Assembly: GCA_027034115.1 (NCBI GenBank)
Contig: JALVJB010000190.1
Coordinates: forward strand, 1 to 20,596
Direction of reading: 5' to 3'
Length of the DNA: 20,596 bases
Source of the DNA: Acidilobaceae archaeon
Lineage (GTDB): Archaea; Thermoproteota; Thermoprotei_A; Sulfolobales; Acidilobaceae
Shown here piece by piece: positions 1-7,000 of this stretch; the first letter of the stretch is position 1, and each line of letters opens with the position of its first letter. The notes under the pieces are model-generated. The model made no database searches and was not told where the DNA came from. It was given only the letters and a program-made list of their open reading frames with translations. The position numbers and the translations under genes are program-made.

Positions 1-1
1 T

Positions 2-421
2 CTTGGCACGCTTCGAGAGGCTGAGACACCTGTTGTTGTAGAAACTGTTTACCCGAGTTTATGGCTGGAAGAGGGAGAGGAGGATACTGTATTCGTTGTT
101 TTGCTTAGGACTGATCCGTTCGAGTTATACGAGAGGCTTGCGAGGAGGGGTTGGCCTCCGGAGAAGGTCGCTGAGAACGTGCTGGCAGAGATCTTGGGCG
201 TGATAGCTGGCGAGCTAGCCGATTATTGGCACATGGTGTTTGAAGTGGATACTACCGGCAAAAACGCTGATAGGGTTGTGGAGGATCTCTACGAGAAGCT
301 GTCGCGCTGGGATGCCGGGTTTAAGATAGACTGGCTTACCCGTGAGGATGTCAGCGAACTAGCGGTTAGGCTAGAGGCCAGCGTCGATTTTGACAAGTAT
401 TGGCTCGGGTATAGTGGGTGA
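2..421 (+). CDS. Fap7/AK6-type adenylate kinase-like NTPase, 5'-truncated
   Basis: The frame is open from the first bases of the window, so the gene starts upstream; only about 139 C-terminal residues are present. The stop is TGA at 419-421. Visible features are a strand reading VFVVLLRTDPFELYERL followed by RRGWPPEKVAENVLAEI, then FEVDTTGK and a helical C-terminus. This order (Val-rich strand, Arg-Thr-x-Pro, R-x-x-RGW, K-x-x-EN-x-x-AEI, DTTGK) matches the LID and C-terminal half of the AK6/Fap7 family. The Walker A part is outside the window. Members of this family have adenylate kinase/ATPase activity and act in small-subunit ribosome biogenesis with ribosomal protein S11; that role is known for the family, not shown here. 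The last 51 nt overlap the 3' end of the convergent HerA-like gene. Confidence 0.8.
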   Translation, partial: LGTLREAETPVVVETVYPSLWLEEGEEDTVFVVLLRTDPFELYERLARRGWPPEKVAENVLAEILGVIAGELADYWHMVFEVDTTGKNADRVVEDLYEKLSRWDAGFKIDWLTREDVSELAVRLEASVDFDKYWLGYSG

Positions 422-1876
422 TTGTACGAGGGCCTCTCCTCTAGCCAGTTTGTCAAGGAGTGCCAGTTTCTTATCTTCAAGCGACATGGCTTGCTGGATT
501 ACCTGCTTGTCCCTCTGCGAGCGGAGGGCGTGCACAATTTTAGTGTTTGTATTCAGGAATATTCTGGTCTGTATTATGCTTGGGGACTGTGTCGCATAGA
601 TTACGTGGAGGTTATATTTGCGGCTCTCGCTTAGTATCTCCTCCATTATGCTCGATTCTCCGAGGAATAAGTTGTGGGCCTCGTCAACCGCTATTATCGT
701 CCTCTGATTGCCCTTCTTACTTTTAGCTTTATAATATATGCTTGTTATAAATATTAATGCGTAAGCTTTTCTAAGCCTTACGGATGGTATACGGGAGATG
801 TCGATAACGTATGAGTCTCCTCTGGGAGTGGAATATTTATTATTAAAATATTTTAGTAGTTCTATTTTCCTATATAGGGCCCTCTTCACCTCTCTATCCC
901 AGTTCGACTGCTCGGGCCAGCTAGCGATACTGCTAATAAGACCTATTAGATTACCGGGCTTGCTCTCCTCTAGAACACGTGCTAGGAGGAATGACTGTGG
1001 CTCAGAGAGTCCTAGAGCTCCGGATAGTATATCTACTAGCATCTGCCTACTAAGGGGCGACTCTAAGAGAGCGTCGACTGGTAAGCCGATGCTTCTAGGC
1101 TCGAGTATGGCCCACCCTAGCCTTGAGAAGCGGCTGGCGTGCTCGCCCGTCCAATCAAGCATAATGACCTTAAACCCGTTGCGGCCTAGATCGATTGATA
1201 TCTTGCGGAGAGTCGTGGATTTACCTGAGCCCGTGGAGCCGAAGACCCCTATGTGGCCTTCAATGTCCTCATGGTTGAGATAGACTGGTAATGGTATGGG
1301 TGTGTCTATTCTTGAGCCCAGTCTTACTATTCCCGACGGGCTCGTGGTTCTTGATGTTTGAAGGGTTGGAGGCCTGAGGCGGGATCCGCTGTCCGCCATG
1401 GATGATAAGCGGTCTACTAGCCGGTATACTTCCGGGGTAGAAGTGCTCGTCCTCTCTGCTCTTACGTGGGATAGAGTCGAGGCGAGTATGGATTCGAATA
1501 TCTCGCTTTCCAGGAAGACTTCTGTTCTTCCGCCGCATATTAGCAGTAGTGCTCCAGTGTCGCCGGACTTGTAGCTTAACAACACGGTATAGGATGCTTT
1601 CGAGCGCCGAGATCTCTCCAGGATTAGCGAGTTTAGTTTTTCCGATGCCTCGGGTTTTGATACCTTGAGTTTATAGATTAGGCAGTATTGTTGTACCGCT
1701 GGCGTTGATCTTCTAGGGAGCTTTTTTAATCCGATGTATGCTAGCAGGGGAATGCTTAAAGCTAAAATTACTGATTCTAAGTGTTCCACGGTTAAATTTA
1801 TTTTAATAATATTAAAATCTATTAATATTATTAAAATTGCTATACTAGTAAATATTACCCTTAGAGTCAGGCTCAA
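371..1876 (-). CDS. Membrane-anchored HerA/VirB4-like (DUF87) ATPase
   Basis: A 501-residue P-loop ATPase. The N-terminus carries two hydrophobic stretches (about residues 5-28 and 36-50), followed by a roughly 150-residue variable region. The ATPase core has Walker A GSTGSGKST at 213-221, preceded by GHIGVFG, as is typical of the HerA/DUF87 superfamily. It also has DWTGEH at 241-246, Walker B TIIAVDEAHN at 393-402 and YATQSP at 428-433 (sensor-like). The start is TTG at 1874-1876 because no other start exists before the in-frame stop upstream. The gene follows rpoG on the same strand after a 72-nt gap. No nurA nuclease partner is visible, so a canonical HerA-NurA end-resection role is unproven; a membrane-tethered DNA or protein pump is an alternative. 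The 5' coding part (about 1795-1865) is very AT-rich because it encodes Ile/Leu/Asn in the membrane segment. Confidence 0.85.
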   Translation of the reverse strand: MSLTLRVIFTSIAILIILIDFNIIKINLTVEHLESVILALSIPLLAYIGLKKLPRRSTPAVQQYCLIYKLKVSKPEASEKLNSLILERSRRSKASYTVLLSYKSGDTGALLLICGGRTEVFLESEIFESILASTLSHVRAERTSTSTPEVYRLVDRLSSMADSGSRLRPPTLQTSRTTSPSGIVRLGSRIDTPIPLPVYLNHEDIEGHIGVFGSTGSGKSTTLRKISIDLGRNGFKVIMLDWTGEHASRFSRLGWAILEPRSIGLPVDALLESPLSRQMLVDILSGALGLSEPQSFLLARVLEESKPGNLIGLISSIASWPEQSNWDREVKRALYRKIELLKYFNNKYSTPRGDSYVIDISRIPSVRLRKAYALIFITSIYYKAKSKKGNQRTIIAVDEAHNLFLGESSIMEEILSESRKYNLHVIYATQSPSIIQTRIFLNTNTKIVHALRSQRDKQVIQQAMSLEDKKLALLDKLARGEALVQSPTIPEPILVKIDAGL

Positions 1877-1948
1877 TCGAGCACTTATCTCCAGGGCTGG
1901 CTCCCTTTTACAGGAGGCAATTCAATTAAAGGGGGAGGGGGTTGCCCG

Positions 1949-2296
1949 TCACTTAGATTTCCTTAGGCAAATGTAATACTTCCTCCCCTGTTCCAGCTCG
2001 ATGCCAGGCTCGAAGCGGAATATGAGGCCCCAGACCGAGAAGAGGGTTACCGGGTCGTCCTTCTTCGAAACGATATAGCCTTGGCCGCAGTAGATGAACT
2101 TGCCTAGCTCTCTCGGCTTACTGGTGTAGAATTCGATCGTAATCTTGTCACCTATATTGATGGGGAAGAGTCCCTCAATATAGTCGAAGAGAACAGTCTT
2201 ACCACGAGCCTTGGACCTCACAATCTTTTGCCCTCGAAGCTTGCCCTCCTCGATGGACTCCACCCGTATCGTAAGCTTTTTAGCGGTCGATCCCAT
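1949..2296 (-). CDS. rpoG: DNA-directed RNA polymerase subunit Rpo8 (RpoG)
   Basis: A 115-residue protein with the signatures of the crenarchaeal homologue of eukaryotic Rpb8. CGQGYIV is at residues 70-76, a hydrophobic strand LFSVWGLIFR at 85-94, and the terminal strand YYICLRK at 107-113. These align in order with the CGHGYIV, ISLYGLLVK and VYFCVKK strands that I recall from Sulfolobus Rpo8. The family is an OB-fold accessory subunit of RNA polymerase known from Crenarchaeota and Korarchaeota and absent from Euryarchaeota, so it also helps place the organism. The start is ATG at 2294-2296; the stop is TGA. It is divergent from the SmAP3-tgtA operon and lies upstream of the HerA-like gene on the same strand. 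The call rests on motif memory, but the length and three motifs agree. Confidence 0.8.
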   Translation of the reverse strand: MGSTAKKLTIRVESIEEGKLRGQKIVRSKARGKTVLFDYIEGLFPINIGDKITIEFYTSKPRELGKFIYCGQGYIVSKKDDPVTLFSVWGLIFRFEPGIELEQGRKYYICLRKSK

Positions 2297-2365
2297 GATC
2301 CTGCACCCTTCTCCCTCAAGCCTCTTAAACCGGCACTCTTAACGGTTCTTGCATGGGGGAAATAA
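2297..2365. promoter_or_regulatory. Divergent promoter region, rpoG / SmAP3-tgtA
   Basis: This 69-bp spacer separates rpoG (minus) from the SmAP3 gene (plus). It contains two TTAA-centred A/T islands (CTCTTAAACC near 2328-2337 and CACTCTTAAC near 2334-2343), the only candidate TATA-like elements. The plus-strand gene has a purine-rich ribosome site GGGGGA about 5 nt before its ATG. The minus-strand gene has GGGTG shortly before its ATG. Start sites cannot be fixed from sequence alone. Confidence 0.5.
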
Positions 2366-2812
2366 ATGAGTCTTGCAAGCGAGGCGTCGAGGAGGTTTGT
2401 CGCCCGGCTTAACGGGTTATTGGGTAAACCCGTCATAGTTAACACTATGAGGGGTAAGACTTACAAGGGGATATTGTACGGGTTTGACTCGTCGACTCTA
2501 AGCGTGGTTCTTACGAGCGCTCAGGATAGTCAGGGTAAGAGGCACCCGCTCGTGGTTGTAATGGGACATAATATTGCAGATATTCTCGTGGAGGAGTCAG
2601 CTATATTCGATGCTAAAGAGTTCGCAGAGTTCATTGTGAGATACGGTGGAATCCCCCTGCACCAGGTCCGGGTATATGAGGACTTAAACATTGTCGAGGT
2701 CTCGAGGACTGTAAAGGTGTCTAAAGACGGCATCGAGGGGGCAGGCCCGCTAGCCCAGAAAATCTACACTCTCTACAGAGAGTATATGCGGAGAAAGGGA
2801 GTAGGGGATTGA
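2366..2812 (+). CDS. Sm-like archaeal protein, SmAP3 type (Lsm domain plus C-terminal domain)
   Basis: A 148-residue protein. Residues about 10-75 form an Lsm/Sm fold. Sm1 runs from GKPVIV through TYKGILYGFDSSTLSVVL (20-50), and Sm2 is VVVMGHNIADI (63-73). The remaining 70 residues form an extra alpha/beta domain that ordinary archaeal SmAP1/SmAP2 proteins (about 75-90 aa) do not have. That architecture matches the SmAP3 class known from Pyrobaculum, which forms Sm rings with an appended domain. It probably binds U-rich or tRNA-related RNA. The ATG at 2366 follows GGGGGA. The TGA stop overlaps the TTG start of tgtA by 4 nt, so the two genes are translationally coupled. Coupling to a tRNA-modifying enzyme suggests a tRNA-related role (inference). 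Confidence 0.82.
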   Translation: MSLASEASRRFVARLNGLLGKPVIVNTMRGKTYKGILYGFDSSTLSVVLTSAQDSQGKRHPLVVVMGHNIADILVEESAIFDAKEFAEFIVRYGGIPLHQVRVYEDLNIVEVSRTVKVSKDGIEGAGPLAQKIYTLYREYMRRKGVGD

Positions 2813-4320
2813 AGAAGCCTCCGGGAGCCTTTGAGATAAGGGAAACCGATCTACTAGGTAGAATAGGGAGGCTACACACTAAGAAGGGCACTGTCGAGAC
2901 GCCCGCTTTCTTTCCAGTTATAGACGTGTACAGGCAGGAGGTCTCCCCGGAAGACCTACACAGGGCTGGCTTCAAGCAGGCTATCACAAACGCATACCTA
3001 ACCCTCCGGAGGTTCGGGGAAGAAGCCGCTGAGAAGGGGATCCACACTATTACAGGCTTCAATGGAGTCATAATGACAGATTCAGGGGCCTACCAAATAC
3101 TGGAATACGGCGACATAGGAGTCACTCAGGAAGAGATAATCGAGTACCAGAAGAGAATTGGGAGCGACATAGCAGTCATACTAGACGTGCCCACAAGCGA
3201 TACCAAGAGAGACTCCGTTATAGCAAGTGTCGAGAAAACCCTGCAAAGAGCCAGGGACGCCCTACCACTAATAAAGGACTCCGAGCAGGCATGGGTTCTC
3301 CCAGTACAAGGCGCCGCATACCAGGACTTACTCGAGGAAAGCGCGAAGAGGAGCCTGCCTCTAACCGAGCACTACCAAGTACTCGGCCTCGGAGGCCTCA
3401 CAATCTTCATGGAGACCTACGACTACCTAACAGTTGCACGAGCCCTCATAACGGCTAGGAGAATACTCCCCCTGGGAAAGCCCCTCCATCTCTTCGGGGC
3501 GGGCCACCCTTTGATAATCACGCTCGCAGTAGCCCTGGGAGCCGATACCTTCGACAGCGCCAGCTACATCCTCTACGCCCGCGACGACAGGTACATCACC
3601 GAGTACGGCGTGGAGAGACTAGACCGGCTAGAATACCTTCCATGCAACTGCCCCATATGCTCCAGATACACTCCCAAAGACCTCCTAGAAATGGGTAAGG
3701 AGGAGAGAACAAGGCTACTAGCACTACATAATCTCCACGCTATCCGGAAAGCAATCCAAAGAGCAAAGCAGGCGATAAAGGAGGGGAGGCTGTGGGAGCT
3801 GTTAGAAGAAATAGCCCACCGCCACCCCGCAGCCTACGAGGCTTTCCAAATGCTCCATGACCACCGCGAGTTCATCGAGCAGGGATCCCCCACGAGCAAG
3901 GGAGTTGTTAGGGGGCTCAAACTCTATGGCCCCGAGAGCACATGGCACCCTAAAATCACCAGATACCGGAGAAAAATCGAGGACTACCTGGCTGGAAGAA
4001 GGGCATCTAAGGTAAAACTAGCACCGTACCCTCCTGACCCTTCCCAGTGCCAGCCGGAATATAACGACGATACAATTCTCCTCTACTATGTGCCGTACTT
4101 GGGCGTTGTGCCTGCTGAACTCTGCGGTGTCTACCCGACTATACACTTCAACTATCCTCGAAGGCGGGTTCCTTCGCTGGTAGTGGCGGAAGCAGTTGAC
4201 TACGTCGCTAGTCTAGTACAGAAGTACTATCCCGGCTTACAGGTCGAGTTTGAGGGTGCTGGGGGAGAGGGCTGGCCCAGCCTGTTTAACAGGCTTCTAA
4301 GAGACAAACTAAAGCCGTAG
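2809..4320 (+). CDS. tgtA: Archaeosine tRNA-guanine transglycosylase, catalytic subunit (no PUA domain)
   Basis: A 503-residue enzyme that exchanges guanine-15 in the D-loop of archaeal tRNAs for preQ0 on the way to archaeosine. The TIM-barrel catalytic domain shows GVIMTDSGAYQ (86-96), with the conserved Asp at 91, and a second catalytic Asp in the FDS motif at 248-250. The zinc site is C279, C281, C284 (LPCNCPICS) with H307 in ALHNLH; this numbering coincides with what I recall for Pyrococcus TGT. After about residue 360 comes a C1-like region ending near 500. The C2 and PUA domains of the roughly 580-residue euryarchaeal enzyme are missing and appear to be encoded at 5082-5549. The start is TTG at 2809, overlapping the upstream stop by 4 nt; the reading frame begins directly with the family's FEIRETDLLGRIGRL, which supports it. 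Confidence 0.93.
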   Translation: MKKPPGAFEIRETDLLGRIGRLHTKKGTVETPAFFPVIDVYRQEVSPEDLHRAGFKQAITNAYLTLRRFGEEAAEKGIHTITGFNGVIMTDSGAYQILEYGDIGVTQEEIIEYQKRIGSDIAVILDVPTSDTKRDSVIASVEKTLQRARDALPLIKDSEQAWVLPVQGAAYQDLLEESAKRSLPLTEHYQVLGLGGLTIFMETYDYLTVARALITARRILPLGKPLHLFGAGHPLIITLAVALGADTFDSASYILYARDDRYITEYGVERLDRLEYLPCNCPICSRYTPKDLLEMGKEERTRLLALHNLHAIRKAIQRAKQAIKEGRLWELLEEIAHRHPAAYEAFQMLHDHREFIEQGSPTSKGVVRGLKLYGPESTWHPKITRYRRKIEDYLAGRRASKVKLAPYPPDPSQCQPEYNDDTILLYYVPYLGVVPAELCGVYPTIHFNYPRRRVPSLVVAEAVDYVASLVQKYYPGLQVEFEGAGGEGWPSLFNRLLRDKLKP

Positions 4321-4337
4321 AGGAGGGAGAGCATCGG

Positions 4338-5081
4338 CTACATGTAAATCCCCGGTCTCTCCTTGCCCTCACTCTCCCCTGCTTCCTCCTGCTGGATCAT
4401 CTTCATCAACTGTTCTATGAGCTCCTTCTGCTTGACACCCATTTCCTCTAGAGTCTTCACGTCGACATCTCTGCCCAGGAATTTATTGGCTATGAATTTC
4501 ACGCCGAACGCTGCGGCCTCCCAGTCAGCTTCTTCCGCCGTCGTGTATGGTAGGAATATCACCGCTGGTACCTGGTGGTAGTCCATGTGGATGTAGAGTA
4601 GGGCTAGGGGGCCCATGACGCCTAGGCCAGCCTCCATTTGGGGTGCTTCGAGTGAGGGTCCCTGGTAGAACTTGTTAGCTATGTAGCGGTAACCGTGCTT
4701 CTCGTCTTCAGGCTTGTATTCAACTCTCAGGCCGCCTACCAGCACCGCCGCTTTGGGCTTTATCCTGCTGGCCCACTCCGCGAGGCTCCACACGTATTCA
4801 TCGGTATGCTCTCTCTCGGGCAGTGCCCTGTTGACTACTATTACTGTTTTAGGCTCCTCTACGAGGTATATGTCGTAGGGGTAGCCTGGCCCATCGTCCT
4901 CTATTAGGACTACTGGGGGCATGCTATCTGTTAGGATGTACCCCACCCTCTTAGCGTTTAGGAGTAGGGCTAGGTATTTGGAGACGAGATAGCCGACCAT
5001 GCCGAATCCTCGGAATCCTGTGACGAATACGGCGCCCTCCAGTTCTCTCCTGTCAACATCTAGCACCACTTCGAACGCCAT
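4338..5081 (-). CDS. PAC2-family protein (proteasome assembly chaperone / PbaA-PbaB-like) with C-terminal Ile-Tyr-Met
   Basis: A 247-residue protein of the PAC2/DUF75 family. Typical features are AVFVTGFRGFGMVGYLVSKYL (17-37), the strand GYILTDSMPPVV (48-59), AAVLVGGL (111-118), and the PQMEAGLGVMGPLALLY segment at 147-163. The C-terminus is helical (about 208-232), then a charged flexible linker ending PGIYM. Ile-Tyr-any residue is a hydrophobic-Tyr-X (HbYX) tail, the motif by which proteasome activators dock into 20S alpha-ring pockets. The archaeal homologue PbaB has been described with such a tail. The gene starts at ATG 5079-5081, directly abutting the stop of the C2/PUA gene, with ribosome site GGGTGA 6 nt upstream. 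It is the last gene of the operon PAN - PUA - PAC2, which strengthens a proteasome link. Biochemical function is inferred. Confidence 0.85.
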   Translation of the reverse strand: MAFEVVLDVDRRELEGAVFVTGFRGFGMVGYLVSKYLALLLNAKRVGYILTDSMPPVVLIEDDGPGYPYDIYLVEEPKTVIVVNRALPEREHTDEYVWSLAEWASRIKPKAAVLVGGLRVEYKPEDEKHGYRYIANKFYQGPSLEAPQMEAGLGVMGPLALLYIHMDYHQVPAVIFLPYTTAEEADWEAAAFGVKFIANKFLGRDVDVKTLEEMGVKQKELIEQLMKMIQQEEAGESEGKERPGIYM

Positions 5082-5549
5082 CTACTTCACCCTCGACCTT
5101 AACCTAGCCACCTCACCATAGACTAGCCCCCGCATCATTACTGGGGGGACCCTCAGCCTCCCCACCCCCACCAGAGCGTCGTCCTCGGTGACGACTATTA
5201 CCTCATCTCCAGCGCGGAGGGCTGGATCAACTCCTACTACGTCCCGGGCGAGCACACTCCCTCTAATTTCTCTATCGCCCTTTATAACTATCCTAAATCT
5301 GGGGGGATCCGAGTTCTCCCTTATCCTTTCCCCGGCCGCCAGGCTTGGCGTGAGGAAGCCGTCGTTAGGCCTTACCGTTAGGTATACTTTGCCGTCCCCG
5401 GTCAGCAGGTAGCGTATACGCCCCCTCACAATGTCTACCCCGAACTCCTCTCCAGGCGGGAGCAGTGCTTGGGCAACCCTCCAGTCCCACTGGTATGCAA
5501 TCCTGGCTTTCAGGAGAGCTAGCTCTTCGGGGGCGGCTTTTCTCCTCAT
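5082..5549 (-). CDS. C2/PUA-domain protein, detached C-terminal half of archaeosine TGT
   Basis: A 155-residue protein. Residues about 8-70 (ALLKARIAYQWDWRVAQALL, then a strand-rich part ending in LTPSLAAGERI) resemble the C2 domain of archaeal TGT. Residues about 78-150 form a PUA domain: RFRIVIKGDREIRGSVLARD, VVGVDPALRAGDEVIVV, then ALVGVGRLRV. In euryarchaeal TGT the C2 and PUA domains are fused to the catalytic chain and bind the tRNA acceptor end. Here the catalytic gene lacks them, so this protein is the likely second subunit. It lies between PAN and the PAC2 gene on the minus strand, 42 nt after the PAN stop and 0 nt before the PAC2 start. The ATG at 5547-5549 has no clear Shine-Dalgarno. 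Another RNA-binding role is possible, as several crenarchaeal proteins share this architecture. Confidence 0.78.
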   Translation of the reverse strand: MRRKAAPEELALLKARIAYQWDWRVAQALLPPGEEFGVDIVRGRIRYLLTGDGKVYLTVRPNDGFLTPSLAAGERIRENSDPPRFRIVIKGDREIRGSVLARDVVGVDPALRAGDEVIVVTEDDALVGVGRLRVPPVMMRGLVYGEVARLRSRVK

Positions 5550-5591
5550 GAGGCGGGTCGACCGGGAACTAGGGGGAGAGGGGCTAGGAGT

Positions 5592-6770
5592 CTAATAGTG
5601 TTGCGTTATCCCCTCCCCCGCAACGTGTGAGCTCGACTCCATGCGACCCCTGACTTTCTCGACGGCGTAGAGGAGGTCTTCCATAGTGATCTCCTTTCTC
5701 CCAGCTCTTATGGCATGGTAGCCCGCCTCTGTTACAACAGCCTTAATGTCAGCGCCGCTAAAGCCTTCTGTTATCCTTGCAATATGTCTTAGATCAACGC
5801 TACCCGCAAGTTTTACCTTTCTCACGTGTACTTTCAGTATTTCGAGCCTCCCCTCTAGGTCTGGCAACGGTACTTCTATTATCCTATCGAACCTTCCGGG
5901 CCTCAGGAGGGCGGGATCCAGTAGGTCCAGCCTGTTGGTGGCGGCTATCACCTTAACGTTGGATAAGGGCTCGAAACCGTCCATTTCAGCTAGTAGCTGT
6001 AGGAGAGTTCTCTGGACTTCCCTGTCCCCGCTAGTGCCCATGTCGGCTCTTCTGGCACCGATAGCGTCTATCTCGTCGATGAATATTATTGCTGGGGCGT
6101 GCTCCCTAGCGTAGCGGAACACCTCCCTGACAAGCCTAGCTCCCTCTCCGATGAACTTATTCACGAACTCACTAGCAACCACCCTGATGAATCTGGCATT
6201 TGACTCCCTGGCTACGGCTTTGGCGAGCATCGTTTTACCGGTGCCTGGCGGCCCATAGAGGAGTACGCCCTTCGGAGGCTCGATTCCTATCTCTGTGAAT
6301 AGCTCCGGTTTAACCAGGGGTAGGACTACTACCTCGTAAAGCTCTCTTATCTGCTTGCTTAGCCCACCGATATCGTTGAAGGTGACTTTAGGCCTCTCTA
6401 TAACCTCCATCGCTCTAACCATCGGGTCTACCGCGTTGGGGAGAATCCTGACTATCGTGGACCCCCTGTTGTTTAGGGCTACCCTCATTCCGGCTCTCAG
6501 CTGCTTTGGATCGATCCTCTCTGAGACCCTGACGACTAGGTTCGGCCCTGTGGTGCTCTTCACGACAACATAGCCGTCGTCGAGTACCTCTAGGACCGTT
6601 GCCTCTATATGCGGGGGGCTCATGAGCTTCTCTATCTCTCTCCGATACCTGTCCAGGTCCTGTTCAAGGCTCATCTTTATTTGCAGTAGATGCTTTATTT
6701 TTTCTCGGAGATATCTTATCTCTTCTTCAGTGTCGTCGTAGTGTCTCCGGCTGCTGGTGCTTAGAGACAA
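5592..6770 (-). CDS. pan: Proteasome-activating nucleotidase (PAN), AAA+ ATPase
   Basis: A 392-residue proteasomal unfoldase. Order of parts: N-terminal coiled coil (about 13-50), OB domain (about 55-110), AAA+ core. Motifs: Walker A GPPGTGKT (173-180), pore loop 1 KFIG with the following GEGARLVREVF (205-218), Walker B IIFIDEID (228-235), sensor 1 ATNR (277-280), arginine-finger segment LRPGRFDR (289-296), and GFSGADIKAVVTEAGYHAIR in the C-domain. Length and order fit PAN (about 390-430 aa). The protein ends GITQHY; the penultimate Tyr of the HbYX tail normally found in PAN is missing. TTG at 6768-6770 is taken as the start because an in-frame TGA lies 6 nt upstream and a strong ribosome site GGTGAT (6779-6784) is 8 nt before it. 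First gene of the operon with the PUA and PAC2 genes. Confidence 0.93.
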   Translation of the reverse strand: MSLSTSSRRHYDDTEEEIRYLREKIKHLLQIKMSLEQDLDRYRREIEKLMSPPHIEATVLEVLDDGYVVVKSTTGPNLVVRVSERIDPKQLRAGMRVALNNRGSTIVRILPNAVDPMVRAMEVIERPKVTFNDIGGLSKQIRELYEVVVLPLVKPELFTEIGIEPPKGVLLYGPPGTGKTMLAKAVARESNARFIRVVASEFVNKFIGEGARLVREVFRYAREHAPAIIFIDEIDAIGARRADMGTSGDREVQRTLLQLLAEMDGFEPLSNVKVIAATNRLDLLDPALLRPGRFDRIIEVPLPDLEGRLEILKVHVRKVKLAGSVDLRHIARITEGFSGADIKAVVTEAGYHAIRAGRKEITMEDLLYAVEKVRGRMESSSHVAGEGITQHY

Positions 6771-7000
6771 CCCCCATCATCACCATTTATACCTCTAGTA
6801 TACCTAGACCCTATATAATGCGGGTACCCTTATTCGCCGTGGAGTATAACCCGGTTATATTTCATTGTATGACCGATCTTTAATAAATATAATTAAATTT
6901 ATTATATAGCTCTTAGGGATCTGGTTGCTTGCTATTAAACCATATTTATATTTTGATTGTTCTTAATTTGTAATAATTAAATAGCAGCGAGACCCGCATT
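6771..7000. promoter_or_regulatory. Divergent intergenic region, PAN / permease
   Basis: A 230-bp AT-rich spacer between PAN (minus) and the permease (plus). Towards PAN there is a TATA-like CATTATATAG (minus reading of 6811-6820) about 45 nt before the TTG, and a second A/T element GTATAAATGG (about 6783-6792). The ribosome site GGTGAT at 6784-6779 (minus) is exceptionally complementary to the archaeal 16S tail. Towards the permease, CATATTTATATTTT (6941-6954) is the best TATA candidate, about 50 nt before the GTG. No obvious operator palindrome or RNA gene was seen. Confidence 0.5.

Noticed and set aside
798..1283. 161-codon plus-strand open frame opposite the HerA-like gene
   Set aside because: Lies antisense to the Walker A region of a clear ATPase; no recognisable domain.
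1795..1865. AT-rich block that could be an origin, attachment site or insertion
   Set aside because: It is explained by codons for the Ile/Leu/Asn-rich N-terminal membrane segment; no flanking repeats were seen.
6727..6783. Possible C/D-box sRNA on the minus strand (GTGATGA ... CTGA, about 57 nt) at the start of PAN
   Set aside because: Internal D' and C' boxes are missing and the GTGATGA is explained by the PAN ribosome-binding site; the rest is PAN coding sequence.
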